From the NCBI GenBank assembly GCA_028873865.1, contig JAPPNI010000029.1:1-64000 (forward strand): 64,000 nt of DNA. Direction: 5' to 3'. The translations under genes were made by a program, and so were the position numbers. The notes beneath the pieces are model-generated. The model saw only the letters and a list, made by a program, of their open reading frames with translations, did no database searches and was not told where the DNA came from. This document shows, one piece after another, positions 7,548-16,765 of the stretch; positions within the stretch are counted from its first letter, which is position 1; each line of letters opens with the position of its first letter. The stretch is from Chloroflexota bacterium (GTDB lineage: Bacteria; Chloroflexota; Dehalococcoidia; Bin125).

Positions 7548-10370
7548 TTGACGTCCGAACGTAATGACGAAGGTGGGCGGCGGCTGAGTCTGGCCACGCG
7601 GCTGGCGATCCGTTCGCGGCGTCGCAAGCGCGGCGAGCGAGTCGAGCCGGTGCGGATGCGCGGCTGGATGATCGCGCTGGTGATTGTGTTCGGGGTGCCG
7701 ATCGTGATGCTCGGCGCAGCGGCGGGCGTGGCGTATCTGATCTATTCGGACTTCGCGAACGAGCTTGCGCCGCCCGACCAGATCGAAGAGACGCAGCGAT
7801 TGCTGGGCAGCAGCCGGGTCTTCGACCGCAACGGCGAGGACGGGGTCCTGCTCTTCGAGTACGCAAGGCCGTACGACGGCTTGCGCGCTCCGGTGCGCCT
7901 GCACCGCGTCTCGCAGCACATCATCGACGCCACGGTGGCGACGGAGGATTCCTCGTTCTGGACCAACCAGGGCATCAATGTGCGCGGTCTGATGCGCGCG
8001 GCCTGGGAGAACTTCGGGGTCGGCAGTTCCGACTTTCTCGGCGGTTCGGGGGGATCGTCGATCACGCAACAGCTGGTCAAGAACGTCCTGATTCCGCCCG
8101 AGGAACGCAGCGGCCGCACGATGAATCGGATCCGCGGGAAGCTGAAGGAGACGATCCTCGCCGTCGAGCTGACCGACGAGTACAGCAAAGAGCAGATCCT
8201 CGAGTGGTATCTGAACTCGATCTTCTACGGCAACTTCTCCTACGGGATCGGTGCGGCGAGCCAGCGCTACTTCGGTAAGCGTCCGTTGGAGTTGAGCCTG
8301 GCCGAGTCTGCGATGCTGGCCGGTTTGCCGCAGGCGCCGTCGCTGTACGACCCGCTGGTCAACTTCGAGGGGGCGAAGCGGCGTCAGGGTCAGGTGCTGG
8401 AGCTGATGGTTCGCCACGGGTACATCACCCGCGGCGAGGCGGACGACGCCTGGCGGGAAGAGCTGAAGTTTGACTCGGCGGAGTTCGATATCTCGGCCCC
8501 GCATTACGTGATCTACGTGCGCGAACAGGTGGAACAGCTCTGCCGTCTGGAGCGATTCGTCCCGCCGTCGGGCACCGGCGGTTGCGAGAACCTGATGAAC
8601 AACGGCGGTCTGAGGATCACGACCTCGCTCGACTTCGGGCTGCAGGCCCGGGCCGAGGCGGAGGTACGCTCGGCGATCGACGACTTCGAAGCGTCTACCG
8701 GCGCACATAACGGGGCGCTGGTTGCGATTGATCTGTCGACGGGACAGATCCTGGCGATGGTCGGCAGCCGCGACTTCTTCGACGAATCGATCGACGGCCA
8801 GGTCAACCTGGCGACGGCGACGCACTCGCCCGGTTCGGCGCTGAAGCCGTTGACGTACCTGGCTGCGTTCCAGCTCGATCCGCTGACCTGGCATCCGGCG
8901 ACGGTGCTCTGGGACGTGCCGACCAGCTATGTCGAAGCGGATGGGACGGAGTTTCGGCCGGTCAATTTCGACGGGGTCTTCCGCGGGCCAGTGACGATTC
9001 GCAGCGCCCTGGCCAACTCGATGAACGTACCGGCGTTCAAGGTGGCGAACCGGTTGGGCAGCGCGGCCCTGCTCGACACGATGCACCGGCTCGGGATCAC
9101 GACCATGCACAATCCCGGGGCCTACGGGCCTTCGATCACCCTGGGCGGCGGTGAGGTGTCGCTGCTGGACATGACCTACGCCTACGCGACGCTGGCCAAC
9201 CTCGGTGAGATGAAGGGTCATCCGACGGTGCTGGCGCTTCCAGACGGGTTTCGCGAGCTGGACCCGGTCGCCGTACTGGAGATCCGCGACGCCGAGGGAC
9301 GGTTGCTGTACGAATGGTCGGCGTCGGGTGAGGCGGAGGTTCGCGCCGCGGCTCGACCGGGGCAGGTCTACCAGATCACCGACATCCTCTCCGACAACCA
9401 GGCGCGCTCCCTGCTCTACGGGACGAGCAGTCCATTGGTGCTGGACCGGCCGGCCGCAGCGAAAACCGGCACGGCGGGCGATCCGGGCCAGGACGACGTG
9501 CGTCGCGACTACTGGACGATGGGCTACACGCCGCAGCTGGCCGTCGGGGTCTGGATCGGCAACGCGGACGAGTCGCCGATGACCGGCGGATCTTCGGCGC
9601 AGACGGCGGGAGTGATCTGGAACCGATTCATGCTCGCGGCGCATGACGACCTCGCGGTGGAGGCTTTCGTGGAGCCAGATGGCCTCCACCGGTCTCATGT
9701 GTATGCGCCGGCGGTGCCGCCGCTGACGGGGGCCGTCCAGGCAGATTCGACCCTGCGCAATCCGTGCACCGCGCCTCGCGAGGAATTGTTCGTCTCGATC
9801 CGGGTGGCGCCGGCGGTCGACAACTTCGTCTGCTATGAGGTCGAGGTTGATCGGCGGACGTTGCAGCGGGCGACCATCGAGACGCCCGAGGACTACCTGC
9901 AGATGGGCGTCTGGCTGGAGCCGCCGACGGTGTCGCGCCGGGGAGCGAGGGCGCTCGATCCGGTCGTGGTTGACTGGCTTCGACGCAATCGAGTGGCGTA
10001 TCTGCAGCCTGGCACCCTCGATCAGTCGGCCGCTCCGGTGCGGTTCGATTCACCTGCCGATGCGGCGTTCATCGAGCGGGGCGAGACACTGATCACCGGT
10101 CGGGCGCACAGTTCGGACCTGATTGGCTGGACGCTGAGCGCTCGCCGATTGGGCAGCGAGGACGTCATCACGATCGCGACGGGATCGCAGGACGTCGACG
10201 GGGGCGTGTTGGCGCGCTGGGACAACAGCGAGATCCCTGGCGGTGTCTATGAGCTGCGGCTGGAGGTGGTGGACGGATACCTGGGTTCGATCAGGGACGA
10301 GATCAAGGTCGCCGTTCCCGAGCGGACGAGCGTCTCCGGGTTGGAGAGTGAGGCGGATGAGTCCAACTGA
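7548..10370 (+). CDS. Class A penicillin-binding protein (transglycosylase/transpeptidase)
   Basis: A 940-residue bifunctional peptidoglycan synthase. A basic cytoplasmic N-terminus is followed by one membrane anchor (about 40-66). The GT51 glycosyltransferase domain shows ATEDSSFW with catalytic Glu133, GGSSITQQLVKN (168-179) and the GYGIGAAS-like SYGIGAASQRYFGK. The transpeptidase domain has SPGSALKP (Ser430, Lys433), SMN (491-493) and KTGTAG (639-644). A C-terminal extension of about 200 residues, ending in an Ig-like segment (DGGVLARWDNSEIPGGVYEL), resembles the tail of PBP1C-type proteins. The start is TTG at 7548 with GGAG upstream. It polymerises and cross-links cell-wall glycan, which implies that this organism has peptidoglycan. 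Confidence 0.93.
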   Translation: MTSERNDEGGRRLSLATRLAIRSRRRKRGERVEPVRMRGWMIALVIVFGVPIVMLGAAAGVAYLIYSDFANELAPPDQIEETQRLLGSSRVFDRNGEDGVLLFEYARPYDGLRAPVRLHRVSQHIIDATVATEDSSFWTNQGINVRGLMRAAWENFGVGSSDFLGGSGGSSITQQLVKNVLIPPEERSGRTMNRIRGKLKETILAVELTDEYSKEQILEWYLNSIFYGNFSYGIGAASQRYFGKRPLELSLAESAMLAGLPQAPSLYDPLVNFEGAKRRQGQVLELMVRHGYITRGEADDAWREELKFDSAEFDISAPHYVIYVREQVEQLCRLERFVPPSGTGGCENLMNNGGLRITTSLDFGLQARAEAEVRSAIDDFEASTGAHNGALVAIDLSTGQILAMVGSRDFFDESIDGQVNLATATHSPGSALKPLTYLAAFQLDPLTWHPATVLWDVPTSYVEADGTEFRPVNFDGVFRGPVTIRSALANSMNVPAFKVANRLGSAALLDTMHRLGITTMHNPGAYGPSITLGGGEVSLLDMTYAYATLANLGEMKGHPTVLALPDGFRELDPVAVLEIRDAEGRLLYEWSASGEAEVRAAARPGQVYQITDILSDNQARSLLYGTSSPLVLDRPAAAKTGTAGDPGQDDVRRDYWTMGYTPQLAVGVWIGNADESPMTGGSSAQTAGVIWNRFMLAAHDDLAVEAFVEPDGLHRSHVYAPAVPPLTGAVQADSTLRNPCTAPREELFVSIRVAPAVDNFVCYEVEVDRRTLQRATIETPEDYLQMGVWLEPPTVSRRGARALDPVVVDWLRRNRVAYLQPGTLDQSAAPVRFDSPADAAFIERGETLITGRAHSSDLIGWTLSARRLGSEDVITIATGSQDVDGGVLARWDNSEIPGGVYELRLEVVDGYLGSIRDEIKVAVPERTSVSGLESEADESN

Positions 10371-10385
10371 GCTGCGAGATCGGGG

Positions 10386-11534
10386 CTATCGGGGAAGCAG
10401 AGCATCCGCCTGGTCGGGCGATCCGATGCCTCGGACGGCTTTGAGAAAGTCGGCTAGGGAGTCGTGATCGCGGCGGAACTCGATCAATCGCGGGCCCCAG
10501 GGGCTGGCAGAGGAGGGACTGGCTCCGTAGCCGCCGCGAAAGGCGAGAAATGCCTGGTTGATCCGGCGGAAGGGGCGATCCAGGTCGCTCAGGCGGAGGC
10601 GTACATCTTCCATCAGACGTTCCGCCTCTTCGATTCGGTCGTCGGACAGCAGGGAATCGACGTCGATGCGCAGTTGGCGCAGCAGCGGATCGGTTGTCGC
10701 GCGAATCTGGCTGCGGCGCAGGTCTGCTTCGTCGATGGCCGGAGGCTCGAAGCCGGTGATGGCTGCAGCAGAGTCGGCCAACTCGTCGCCGACGATGTCG
10801 GCCACGGTCTCGTTGATCGTTCGCATGTCGGATCCGCGTCCGTAGGCCAGCCCGAGCGGGTAGAAGCCGAGGTAGTGATGGGTCCACTCGTGGGCCATGA
10901 TCTGGAGGGTGCTGAGATAGTCGCGTGATGAGACGACGGAGGCCGGGTAGAGGGCGACTCCGCCAATGCGGCCGACCCAGGCGGACCAGCGTCCGTCGGC
11001 CTCGAGCTCGGCTTCAATCCGATCGTAGTCGTCACGCTCGACCTCCGAGGTGAGCAGCACGGATCGGACCATCTGGACCTCGTCGCGAGGCGACACGGCC
11101 ACGACGTGGAGGCGCTCGCTCAGATCGACGTCGACCGGCGGCCAGACCAGGCGGACCCGGCCGAACAGGGGGAGGGGCGTGTCCAGAGCCATCTCGGAAG
11201 CGGCCTGGCTGAGGCGCTGTTCGAGCAAAAGCTCTGCCCGCTTGCGGTCAGCTTCGTTGCCCTGCTCGAACCATCGCTGGAGAGTCTCCTGCTCATCGAG
11301 ATCGGGCCGATTGAGCCAACCGGCCACGTTGGTCAGCCAGCGATTCGGCAGGTGGGTCAGTTCATACTTGACGAAGGAGAAGCGATGGCTCTCGGTTGCG
11401 CTTCCCAGCACGTCGTCAAGGCCAGGCGACGACTGGGCTCTGAGCGTGGTCGTGACGAAGAGGGCGCAGACGACGACCATTGCGACGGAGATGATCGCGA
11501 AGGAAGCGGTCAGGAGGATGCGCCGACTGCCCAT
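10386..11534 (-). CDS. Membrane-anchored HEXXH metallopeptidase-like protein
   Basis: A 382-residue protein with an N-terminal membrane segment (about 6-30). Its catalytic motif is AHEWTHHYLG (His215, Glu216, His219), with NETVADIVGDE (Glu242) about 23 residues later as the likely third zinc ligand, a gluzincin-like arrangement. I cannot name the family. The start at 11534 is chosen because longer in-frame starts would run into the divergent RDD gene at 11563; only 28 bases would separate the two starts. It converges on the penicillin-binding protein gene. It probably acts outside the membrane, perhaps on envelope proteins. Confidence 0.72.
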   Translation of the reverse strand: MGSRRILLTASFAIISVAMVVVCALFVTTTLRAQSSPGLDDVLGSATESHRFSFVKYELTHLPNRWLTNVAGWLNRPDLDEQETLQRWFEQGNEADRKRAELLLEQRLSQAASEMALDTPLPLFGRVRLVWPPVDVDLSERLHVVAVSPRDEVQMVRSVLLTSEVERDDYDRIEAELEADGRWSAWVGRIGGVALYPASVVSSRDYLSTLQIMAHEWTHHYLGFYPLGLAYGRGSDMRTINETVADIVGDELADSAAAITGFEPPAIDEADLRRSQIRATTDPLLRQLRIDVDSLLSDDRIEEAERLMEDVRLRLSDLDRPFRRINQAFLAFRGGYGASPSSASPWGPRLIEFRRDHDSLADFLKAVRGIGSPDQADALLPR

Positions 11535-11562
11535 GGATTCGATGCTACGCTCAACCGCGTCG

Positions 11563-12009
11563 ATGTCCCCTTCCGAGTCCGAACCTCTATTCATTCCGAT
11601 CGTCCGTCGAGAAGCCCGCGTGGTCGCGGCGGCGATCGATTTCGTGGTGATCGGCCTGTTCAGCGCGCTTTGCGCCGCCGCCGCGCTGCTGGCCATGCTG
11701 CTGCAGGTCGATCCGCTGGAACGCGATCCGACCGCGGGAGAATGGGGCGTCGGCTATGCCATCGCCCTGTTCTGGTTCATGCTTTCGTCGCTGTATGCGG
11801 GACTGGGCGCTCGCACGGTCGGCGCTCGAGCGCTGGGACTCCGCGAGCTGCGGGGAGGCAAGCGAACGTTCGTGATCCGTGGACTGATCTGGTGGCCGTC
11901 GCTGTTGTTGCTCGGTGTCGGGCTGTGGTGGCCGTGGTTTGACCGGCAGGGACGCAGCTTGCCCGACATGCTTTCCGGGTCATTGCTGATCGAGAACAAC
12001 CCGCCGTGA
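11563..12009 (+). CDS. RDD-family membrane protein
   Basis: A 148-residue protein with three hydrophobic segments. It has the RDD-like start RREARVVAAAIDFVVIGL, then ARTVGARALGLRELRGG and WFDRQGRSLPDMLSGSLLI, the usual features of the small RDD family. The in-frame region before 11563 is antisense to the peptidase gene, so the ATG at 11563 (MSPSESEP) is used. Its stop overlaps the next gene's GTG start. RDD proteins are poorly understood; some act in ion or osmotic homeostasis. No specific function can be assigned. Confidence 0.78.
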   Translation: MSPSESEPLFIPIVRREARVVAAAIDFVVIGLFSALCAAAALLAMLLQVDPLERDPTAGEWGVGYAIALFWFMLSSLYAGLGARTVGARALGLRELRGGKRTFVIRGLIWWPSLLLLGVGLWWPWFDRQGRSLPDMLSGSLLIENNPP

Positions 12010-12848
12010 GCGATCGCCCAACCCTCTATCGTCCGCCGTCCGCGCTGGAACCCGGGTGGCGACGGCCTGTACTCATCCTTACTGTTCTGTTGACCGCGTT
12101 CACGACAGCCGTTGCGATTGTGTTCATGTCCGCGACGCAGGTCACGCAACGGCATACGGCCCAGCAGTTCCTCGCTCGGGCAGTGACCTCCCTGCTGGAG
12201 ATCGACCAGTTCGTGCTGAACGCCTGGCCCGCCATAGAAGCTGAGGCCGCAGCAGGAAACCCGGTTATGTTGCCCGGCTTTCCGATCTCCCTGCAGCTCG
12301 ATCCGGCGGCGCTGAGCGAAAGGCCGGAGGGCGTCTCCGATGCCGTCGCAGCTTCGACCGCCTCGCTGATCTACGACGATGGCCTGGACGTGTTGTCCGA
12401 TTCTCCGCGCGCGTTCCGGTTGGTCTCGCGCGGAGCTGCCTTCGATGGCACGGTCGGCCGTCTGAGCGGGGATGGACACGGGCTGGCCACCGTGTCGCTG
12501 ATTGTCAGCGGGACGCTGGCCATCCTGCTCGCCCTGGCGACCTCGGCGCAGGTCCGTGGCCTCACGCGCTTCGGCGCGCCGGCAATATCGATCGGTCTGG
12601 GCGCGATGTTGGTCTGGATCGCGGCGATCCTGGCCCAATCGGCGCTCGAGGGGCGCGCGGAGTCGAGCCTGGATCCGTTCGCCGCCGACCTCTGGTTGAT
12701 CGCGGTCGATGCGATTTCGCTGCTGGCACGCAACGCGGCGATCGTCGGGTTGGCGTCCGGAGTCGTGGCCGCCCTGGCGCTGGCCGGAGCAGGTCTGCTG
12801 CGAGGCGCTGAGGGCCCAACCGGCGCTCGCAGTGCGAGATACCGATAG
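12006..12848 (+). CDS. Hypothetical four-helix membrane protein
   Basis: A 280-residue protein with a GTG start that overlaps the RDD stop (GTGA), so the two are translationally coupled. One membrane helix lies near residues 21-44. An extracytoplasmic region of about 110 residues follows (ATQVTQRHTAQQFLARA). Three more helices lie near 160-180, 195-215 and 240-262. The protein ends in a short basic tail. I do not recognise a family. The coupling suggests it works with the RDD protein in the membrane. Confidence 0.65.
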   Translation: MSDRPTLYRPPSALEPGWRRPVLILTVLLTAFTTAVAIVFMSATQVTQRHTAQQFLARAVTSLLEIDQFVLNAWPAIEAEAAAGNPVMLPGFPISLQLDPAALSERPEGVSDAVAASTASLIYDDGLDVLSDSPRAFRLVSRGAAFDGTVGRLSGDGHGLATVSLIVSGTLAILLALATSAQVRGLTRFGAPAISIGLGAMLVWIAAILAQSALEGRAESSLDPFAADLWLIAVDAISLLARNAAIVGLASGVVAALALAGAGLLRGAEGPTGARSARYR

Positions 12849-12887
12849 GTCATTGTTTGATTCCATCCAGACGAGGCCGACGTGTAC

Positions 12888-12923
12888 GATGCAACAAACT
12901 GTCCCGCATGTGCCTGTTGCATC
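12888..12923. repeat. Inverted repeat upstream of tRNA-Gly
   Basis: GATGCAACA (12888-12896) and TGTTGCATC (12915-12923) form a perfect 9-bp inverted repeat with an 18-base loop. A competing stem, CCCGCA (12903-12908) with TGCGGG (12924-12929), overlaps it. It lies between the membrane-protein gene and the tRNA and might end the upstream transcript or shape the tRNA leader. There is no T-tract. Confidence 0.4.
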
Positions 12924-12933
12924 TGCGGGCGCT

Positions 12934-13008
12934 GCGGGAGTAGCTCAGTGGTAGAGCATCTGCTTCCCAAGCAGAGGGTCGCGGGTTCGAATCCCGTCTC
13001 CCGCTCCA
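12934..13008 (+). tRNA. tRNA-Gly (anticodon CCC)
   Basis: A complete cloverleaf can be read: acceptor GCGGGAG pairs with CTCCCGC, the D arm is GCTCAGTGGTAGAGC, the anticodon stem TCTGC/GCAGA encloses TTCCCAA with anticodon CCC, and the T arm is GCGGGTTCGAATCCCGT. The discriminator base is T and CCA is encoded in the DNA. It reads GGG glycine codons. Confidence 0.97.
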
Positions 13009-13053
13009 CGAGGCAGAAGACATCCCAGCCAACGGATTGGTGAGGTAACACTG

Positions 13054-14235
13054 ATGGAACTGCGATTCTCAGAGACTGAAGAGACCCTGCGCGGCGAGGT
13101 CCGCCAATTCCTGCTCGACAACATCCCCGAGCCAGCCTCCAGCGAAGGGCCAGGAGGCGCGAGGGAGAACGAAGAGGACTTCGAGAACGCCGTCGACTTT
13201 AACCGCAAGCTCGCCGACCGCGGCTGGATCGCACCGGCCTGGCCGAAGGAATACGGCGGCCTGGGAGCTTCAATCTACGAGCAGATCGTCTTCAACGAGG
13301 AGTTCGGCTACCACGGAGCGCCCGACACCGGCACTCGCGGATTCGGCGTCGGGATGATCGGGCCGACCCTGATCATCCACGGCTCAGACGAACAGAAGGC
13401 CGAGTACCTGCCCAAGATCACCTCGGGCGAGCACATCTGGTGCCAGGGTTACTCCGAGCCAGGCTCTGGTTCCGACCTTGCCTCGTTGCAGACTCGCGCC
13501 GTCCGCGACGGCGACGACTACATCATCAACGGCCAGAAGATCTGGACATCCGGCGGTCACCGCGCCAACCAGATGTTCTGCCTCGTCCGCACCGACCCCG
13601 ACGCGCCCAAGCACCGCGGTATCTCCTTCCTCTTGATCGACGACATCAAGAACACCCCGGGCCTTTCGGTGCGGCCGCTGATCAACATGGCCGGACGCCA
13701 CCACTTCAACGAGGTTTTCTTCGAGGACGTCCGCGTGCCGGCCAAGAACCGCATCGGCGAAGAGAACCGCGGCTGGTACGTCGGGATGACCTTGCTCGAC
13801 TTCGAGCGCTCGGGGATCGGCACGACCGCCGGTCAGCGCAAGACGCTCGAGGGCATGACCGAGGAGCTGCAGAACGGCTCGGCCGAGGAGCGCGACCGCT
13901 ACCGGCTCGGCCTGTCGGACCTGGTGATCAGCAACAACGTGGCCAAGTACCTGGGCTACCGGATCGGCCACATCCAGGCGACCGGCAACGTGCCCAACTA
14001 CGAGGCGTCGGTGATCAAGATCTTCCAGTCCGAGCTGGGCCAGAAGATCTACAACTACGGGATCAAGATGTTTGGCCTCAGCGGCCAGCTGATTCCCGAG
14101 GAGCCGACGGCTCCCTGGGCCGGAGACATGCCCGAGCAGTACCTGCTCGCCGTGCCCAGCACGATCTACTCCGGCACCAACGAGATCCAGCGCAACATCA
14201 TCGCGACGCGCGGTCTGGGTCTGCCGCGGTCGTAG
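13054..14235 (+). CDS. Acyl-CoA dehydrogenase
   Basis: A 393-residue flavoprotein of standard family length. It has the N-terminal helical domain, the FAD-binding WCQGYSEPGSGSDLASL segment, the INGQKIWTSGGHRA strand region and the C-terminal GTNEIQRNIIATRGLGLP signature. It takes two hydrogens from an acyl-CoA at the alpha-beta bond and passes electrons to ETF. The sequence style (FSETEETLRGEVRQFL, DRGWIAPAWPKEYGG) matches the FadE-like subgroup used for sterol or branched substrates in Actinobacteria, but substrate prediction is not safe. The neighbouring CoA-ligand metabolism genes fit a catabolic role. The start ATG follows GGTGAGG. Confidence 0.93.
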   Translation: MELRFSETEETLRGEVRQFLLDNIPEPASSEGPGGARENEEDFENAVDFNRKLADRGWIAPAWPKEYGGLGASIYEQIVFNEEFGYHGAPDTGTRGFGVGMIGPTLIIHGSDEQKAEYLPKITSGEHIWCQGYSEPGSGSDLASLQTRAVRDGDDYIINGQKIWTSGGHRANQMFCLVRTDPDAPKHRGISFLLIDDIKNTPGLSVRPLINMAGRHHFNEVFFEDVRVPAKNRIGEENRGWYVGMTLLDFERSGIGTTAGQRKTLEGMTEELQNGSAEERDRYRLGLSDLVISNNVAKYLGYRIGHIQATGNVPNYEASVIKIFQSELGQKIYNYGIKMFGLSGQLIPEEPTAPWAGDMPEQYLLAVPSTIYSGTNEIQRNIIATRGLGLPRS

Positions 14236-15807
14236 CTATCCCTCCCAGAGTCGGCCGTTGTCGGTCTGGTTGGTGATCGCGAACCAGTAGGCGTTGTGTC
14301 CGCCGACGCGCGGGAGTTCCTGCCCGTCGGGTCCGAGCAGGCTGTCCTCGCGGATTGTCCAGGTGTTCCCGTTTGCATCGATCAGCGTTCCTGCCACCGG
14401 GTCGGCAGACTCAAACAGGACATTGCTCGACTCGTATGCGCGCCCGCCTGAGCCGTTGGCTGTTGCGATTACCACGATTGGCAACAGGCCGACCTGGTCT
14501 TGAATCAGCGCGCGCTCGGCAAGCACCTCGATTGGGTATGCGGTTAGAGCCTCGCCGACCCGCACGGCGTAGACGTTGTCCTTCTGGGCCAGTCGGTCGT
14601 CTTTGACGGGAACGTTGAACCAGGTGAGCGGGCTGTTGAAGTAGTCGTTGTAGGCGACGCCGGGGCCGTAGTCGCGGACGAAGCCGGTGTCGATGCTGAG
14701 CACCGTTGTGTCGGGATGGTGCTCGTACCAGTCGCCCCAGGTGGTGACGACCACAGGCAGCACCTTGAGCCGGATGTCCCGGTCGACCAGCGGTCCCCAG
14801 GCGGGCTTACCGCTGAACTGGTTCCAGAGCGTGCGCGTGTTGCGGTCGTACATGAGTTTGTTGGAGCGGTAGAGCAGGCCGCTGGTGCCGAAGCGGTAGA
14901 CCTCGCTGCCGACGCGGCCGTCGAACAGGATCGGCGATCCGCAGAGGGTGCAGTAGGCGAGTGAGACCGGCACGCCGCCGATGGTGTCGTTGACCATCTC
15001 GTGCCAGGCGATGATCCGGATCGGGTAGGCGCGCGCGTCGCCGTCGATCTCGACACCGACGACGATGTCGGTGTCGTTGATCCACTCCGCGGCCTCGTCG
15101 GGGAAGACCTGGGTCGGGAATTCGAGCGGCGGGATGCCGTCGACGCGGACGCCGCCCCACTGGATTTCCCGGGCGTCGATCACGATCGCGGCATCGGGGT
15201 CCATCATCTCGGCCATGTCCTCGAACTGGCTGCCAAAGAGGGCCTGTTTGAAGCGCAGGTAGGCGGGCGTGGCGCGGTCTTCGGGGTGGAAGTTGAAGAT
15301 TTCGGGAGAGTCGTAGACCGTTCGCAGGGCTTCTCCGTAGCGGCGCTTGAGATAGTCCAGGGCCTGCTCCCAATACGGGTTGGGGAATGCGGACAGGTCG
15401 ATGATGTACTTGTCGATCGCGGGCGAGTCGGCGGCGAGCAACTGGTCGAGCAGCGCCTGGCCTGCCGGAGGAATCGGCAGGTAGCGGCCGAAAAATCCGT
15501 CCAGCGGGCCCCAGAAGATCAGTTGCGCCATTTCCACGGCGTCGGGATCGAACGGCGTGTCGGGCGTCTCCTCAGCCAGTTGTCGAGCCTGTGGTTGTTC
15601 CGCCTGGGACGCTTCCAGCCGGTTCTGAACGGCGGCTGGCTGTTCTTGCTGTTGCGCTGTCTGCGCGACCTGTTCGGGCTGAGGTTGTTCCTGTTGGACG
15701 GCCTGTTGCTGCGCGGCTTCGGGCGACTCGACGGGAGGTGTGTCCGCTGAATCAACGCAGGCCGCCAGCGACAGCGTCAGCGTCAGAAGCGGGATAAGCC
15801 AGCGCAT
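14236..15807 (-). CDS. DUF3179 lipoprotein with glutamine-rich linker
   Basis: A 523-residue exported protein. The signal peptide MRWLIPLLTLTLSLAAC ends in a lipobox with Cys17. Residues about 28-75 are Gln/Pro/Glu-rich low-complexity sequence. The DUF3179 domain follows, with WHEMVNDTIGGVPVSLAYC, CTLCGSPILFDGRVG and LMYDRNTRTLWNQFSG. The ATG at 15807 has AGGAG ten bases upstream; an in-frame GTG five codons earlier would place its own start inside that site. A paralogue of the same design is at 57660-59174. The DUF3179 function is unknown; the conserved CTLC pair might bind metal or form a disulfide. The stop abuts the acyl-CoA dehydrogenase stop (TAGCTA). Confidence 0.88.
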   Translation of the reverse strand: MRWLIPLLTLTLSLAACVDSADTPPVESPEAAQQQAVQQEQPQPEQVAQTAQQQEQPAAVQNRLEASQAEQPQARQLAEETPDTPFDPDAVEMAQLIFWGPLDGFFGRYLPIPPAGQALLDQLLAADSPAIDKYIIDLSAFPNPYWEQALDYLKRRYGEALRTVYDSPEIFNFHPEDRATPAYLRFKQALFGSQFEDMAEMMDPDAAIVIDAREIQWGGVRVDGIPPLEFPTQVFPDEAAEWINDTDIVVGVEIDGDARAYPIRIIAWHEMVNDTIGGVPVSLAYCTLCGSPILFDGRVGSEVYRFGTSGLLYRSNKLMYDRNTRTLWNQFSGKPAWGPLVDRDIRLKVLPVVVTTWGDWYEHHPDTTVLSIDTGFVRDYGPGVAYNDYFNSPLTWFNVPVKDDRLAQKDNVYAVRVGEALTAYPIEVLAERALIQDQVGLLPIVVIATANGSGGRAYESSNVLFESADPVAGTLIDANGNTWTIREDSLLGPDGQELPRVGGHNAYWFAITNQTDNGRLWEG

Positions 15808-15941
15808 GTCGCCGCTCCTCACGTCCGTTCTGCTCAGCCTACGCGGGCGATGCGTCCTTCGGACGGCGCCTCGCTCACCGCTGATCGAATTGCTCGTATC
15901 TTCTCTCTACACCGCAACCCGTGATTGAGTGGAGTCTTCGG

Positions 15942-16730
15942 ATGTCTGAACCACCGCTTCTGTTTGAGCCGGACCGTGCCAATCGCAGGGCGCTGATGAC
16001 GTTCAATCGTCCTGAGCGGATGAACGCGATGAGTCCTGACCTCCAGGTGCTGATGCGCGAGGCGATTGAGGAGTTCAAGAGCGATCAGGATCTCTGGGTG
16101 CTGATCGTGACCGGCGCCGGGGAGCGAGCCTTTTGCGCCGGCGCCGATCTGGGCAGCACGATTCCCAACGCGACCCAGGCGACTCGCGATGAACCGCTGA
16201 AGGTCAACGAGACTCGCGGCCTGCACGATGTGCACAAGCCGGTGATCGCGGCGGTCAATGGTTACTGCATCGCCGGTGGCCTTGAGTTCATGCTGGGCAC
16301 GGACATTCGCGTGGCCGCCGAGCACGCCGAGTTCGGCCTGCAGGAAGTGCGCTGGGGGATCATTCCGATTGGCGGTTCGCACATCCGTCTGCCGCGTCAG
16401 ATTCCCTGGTGTTGGGCGATGGAGATCCTGCTGACCGGTCGTCGGCTGTCAGCGGCCGAGGCATTGCAATGCGGACTGGTCAACCGGGTCGTGCCGGCGG
16501 ACCAATTGATGGAGACGGCGAATGGGATCGCCGACCTGATCTGCCGCAACGGCCCGTTGGCGGTGCGGACGGCCAAGGAGATCGCAGTGCGCGGGGCGAT
16601 GGGTATGTCATGGGAACAGGCCTGGAGCATGGAGTCGTTGCTGGGCGCCCGCGCCTTCGGCAGCGAGGACGCAATCGAGGGGCCGCGCGCCTTCATGGAG
16701 AAGCGCGATCCCGTGTTCAAGGGTCGATAG
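15942..16730 (+). CDS. Enoyl-CoA hydratase/isomerase (tandem copy 1)
   Basis: A 262-residue crotonase. The oxyanion-hole segments are FCAGADLGS and YCIAGGLEFMLGTDIRVA. Both catalytic Glu positions of true hydratases are kept, in FGLQEVRWGIIP and in WAMEILLTG. It adds water to a trans-2-enoyl-CoA. The ATG at 15942 has GGAG upstream and gives the same length as the neighbour. The gene at 16766 is a tandem duplicate: the last 43 residues differ at only about three positions. The alternative call is a crotonase-fold isomerase or lyase. Confidence 0.9.
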   Translation: MSEPPLLFEPDRANRRALMTFNRPERMNAMSPDLQVLMREAIEEFKSDQDLWVLIVTGAGERAFCAGADLGSTIPNATQATRDEPLKVNETRGLHDVHKPVIAAVNGYCIAGGLEFMLGTDIRVAAEHAEFGLQEVRWGIIPIGGSHIRLPRQIPWCWAMEILLTGRRLSAAEALQCGLVNRVVPADQLMETANGIADLICRNGPLAVRTAKEIAVRGAMGMSWEQAWSMESLLGARAFGSEDAIEGPRAFMEKRDPVFKGR

Positions 16731-16765
16731 CCCATAGGCTCTGATCGAAGTGAAGGAGGTGACGG

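Noticed and set aside
7431..9698. Very long minus-strand open frame joined to gatC
   Set aside because: It is antisense to the penicillin-binding protein gene, which has intact catalytic motifs; the extra sequence is Arg/Gln/His-rich shadow translation without domains.
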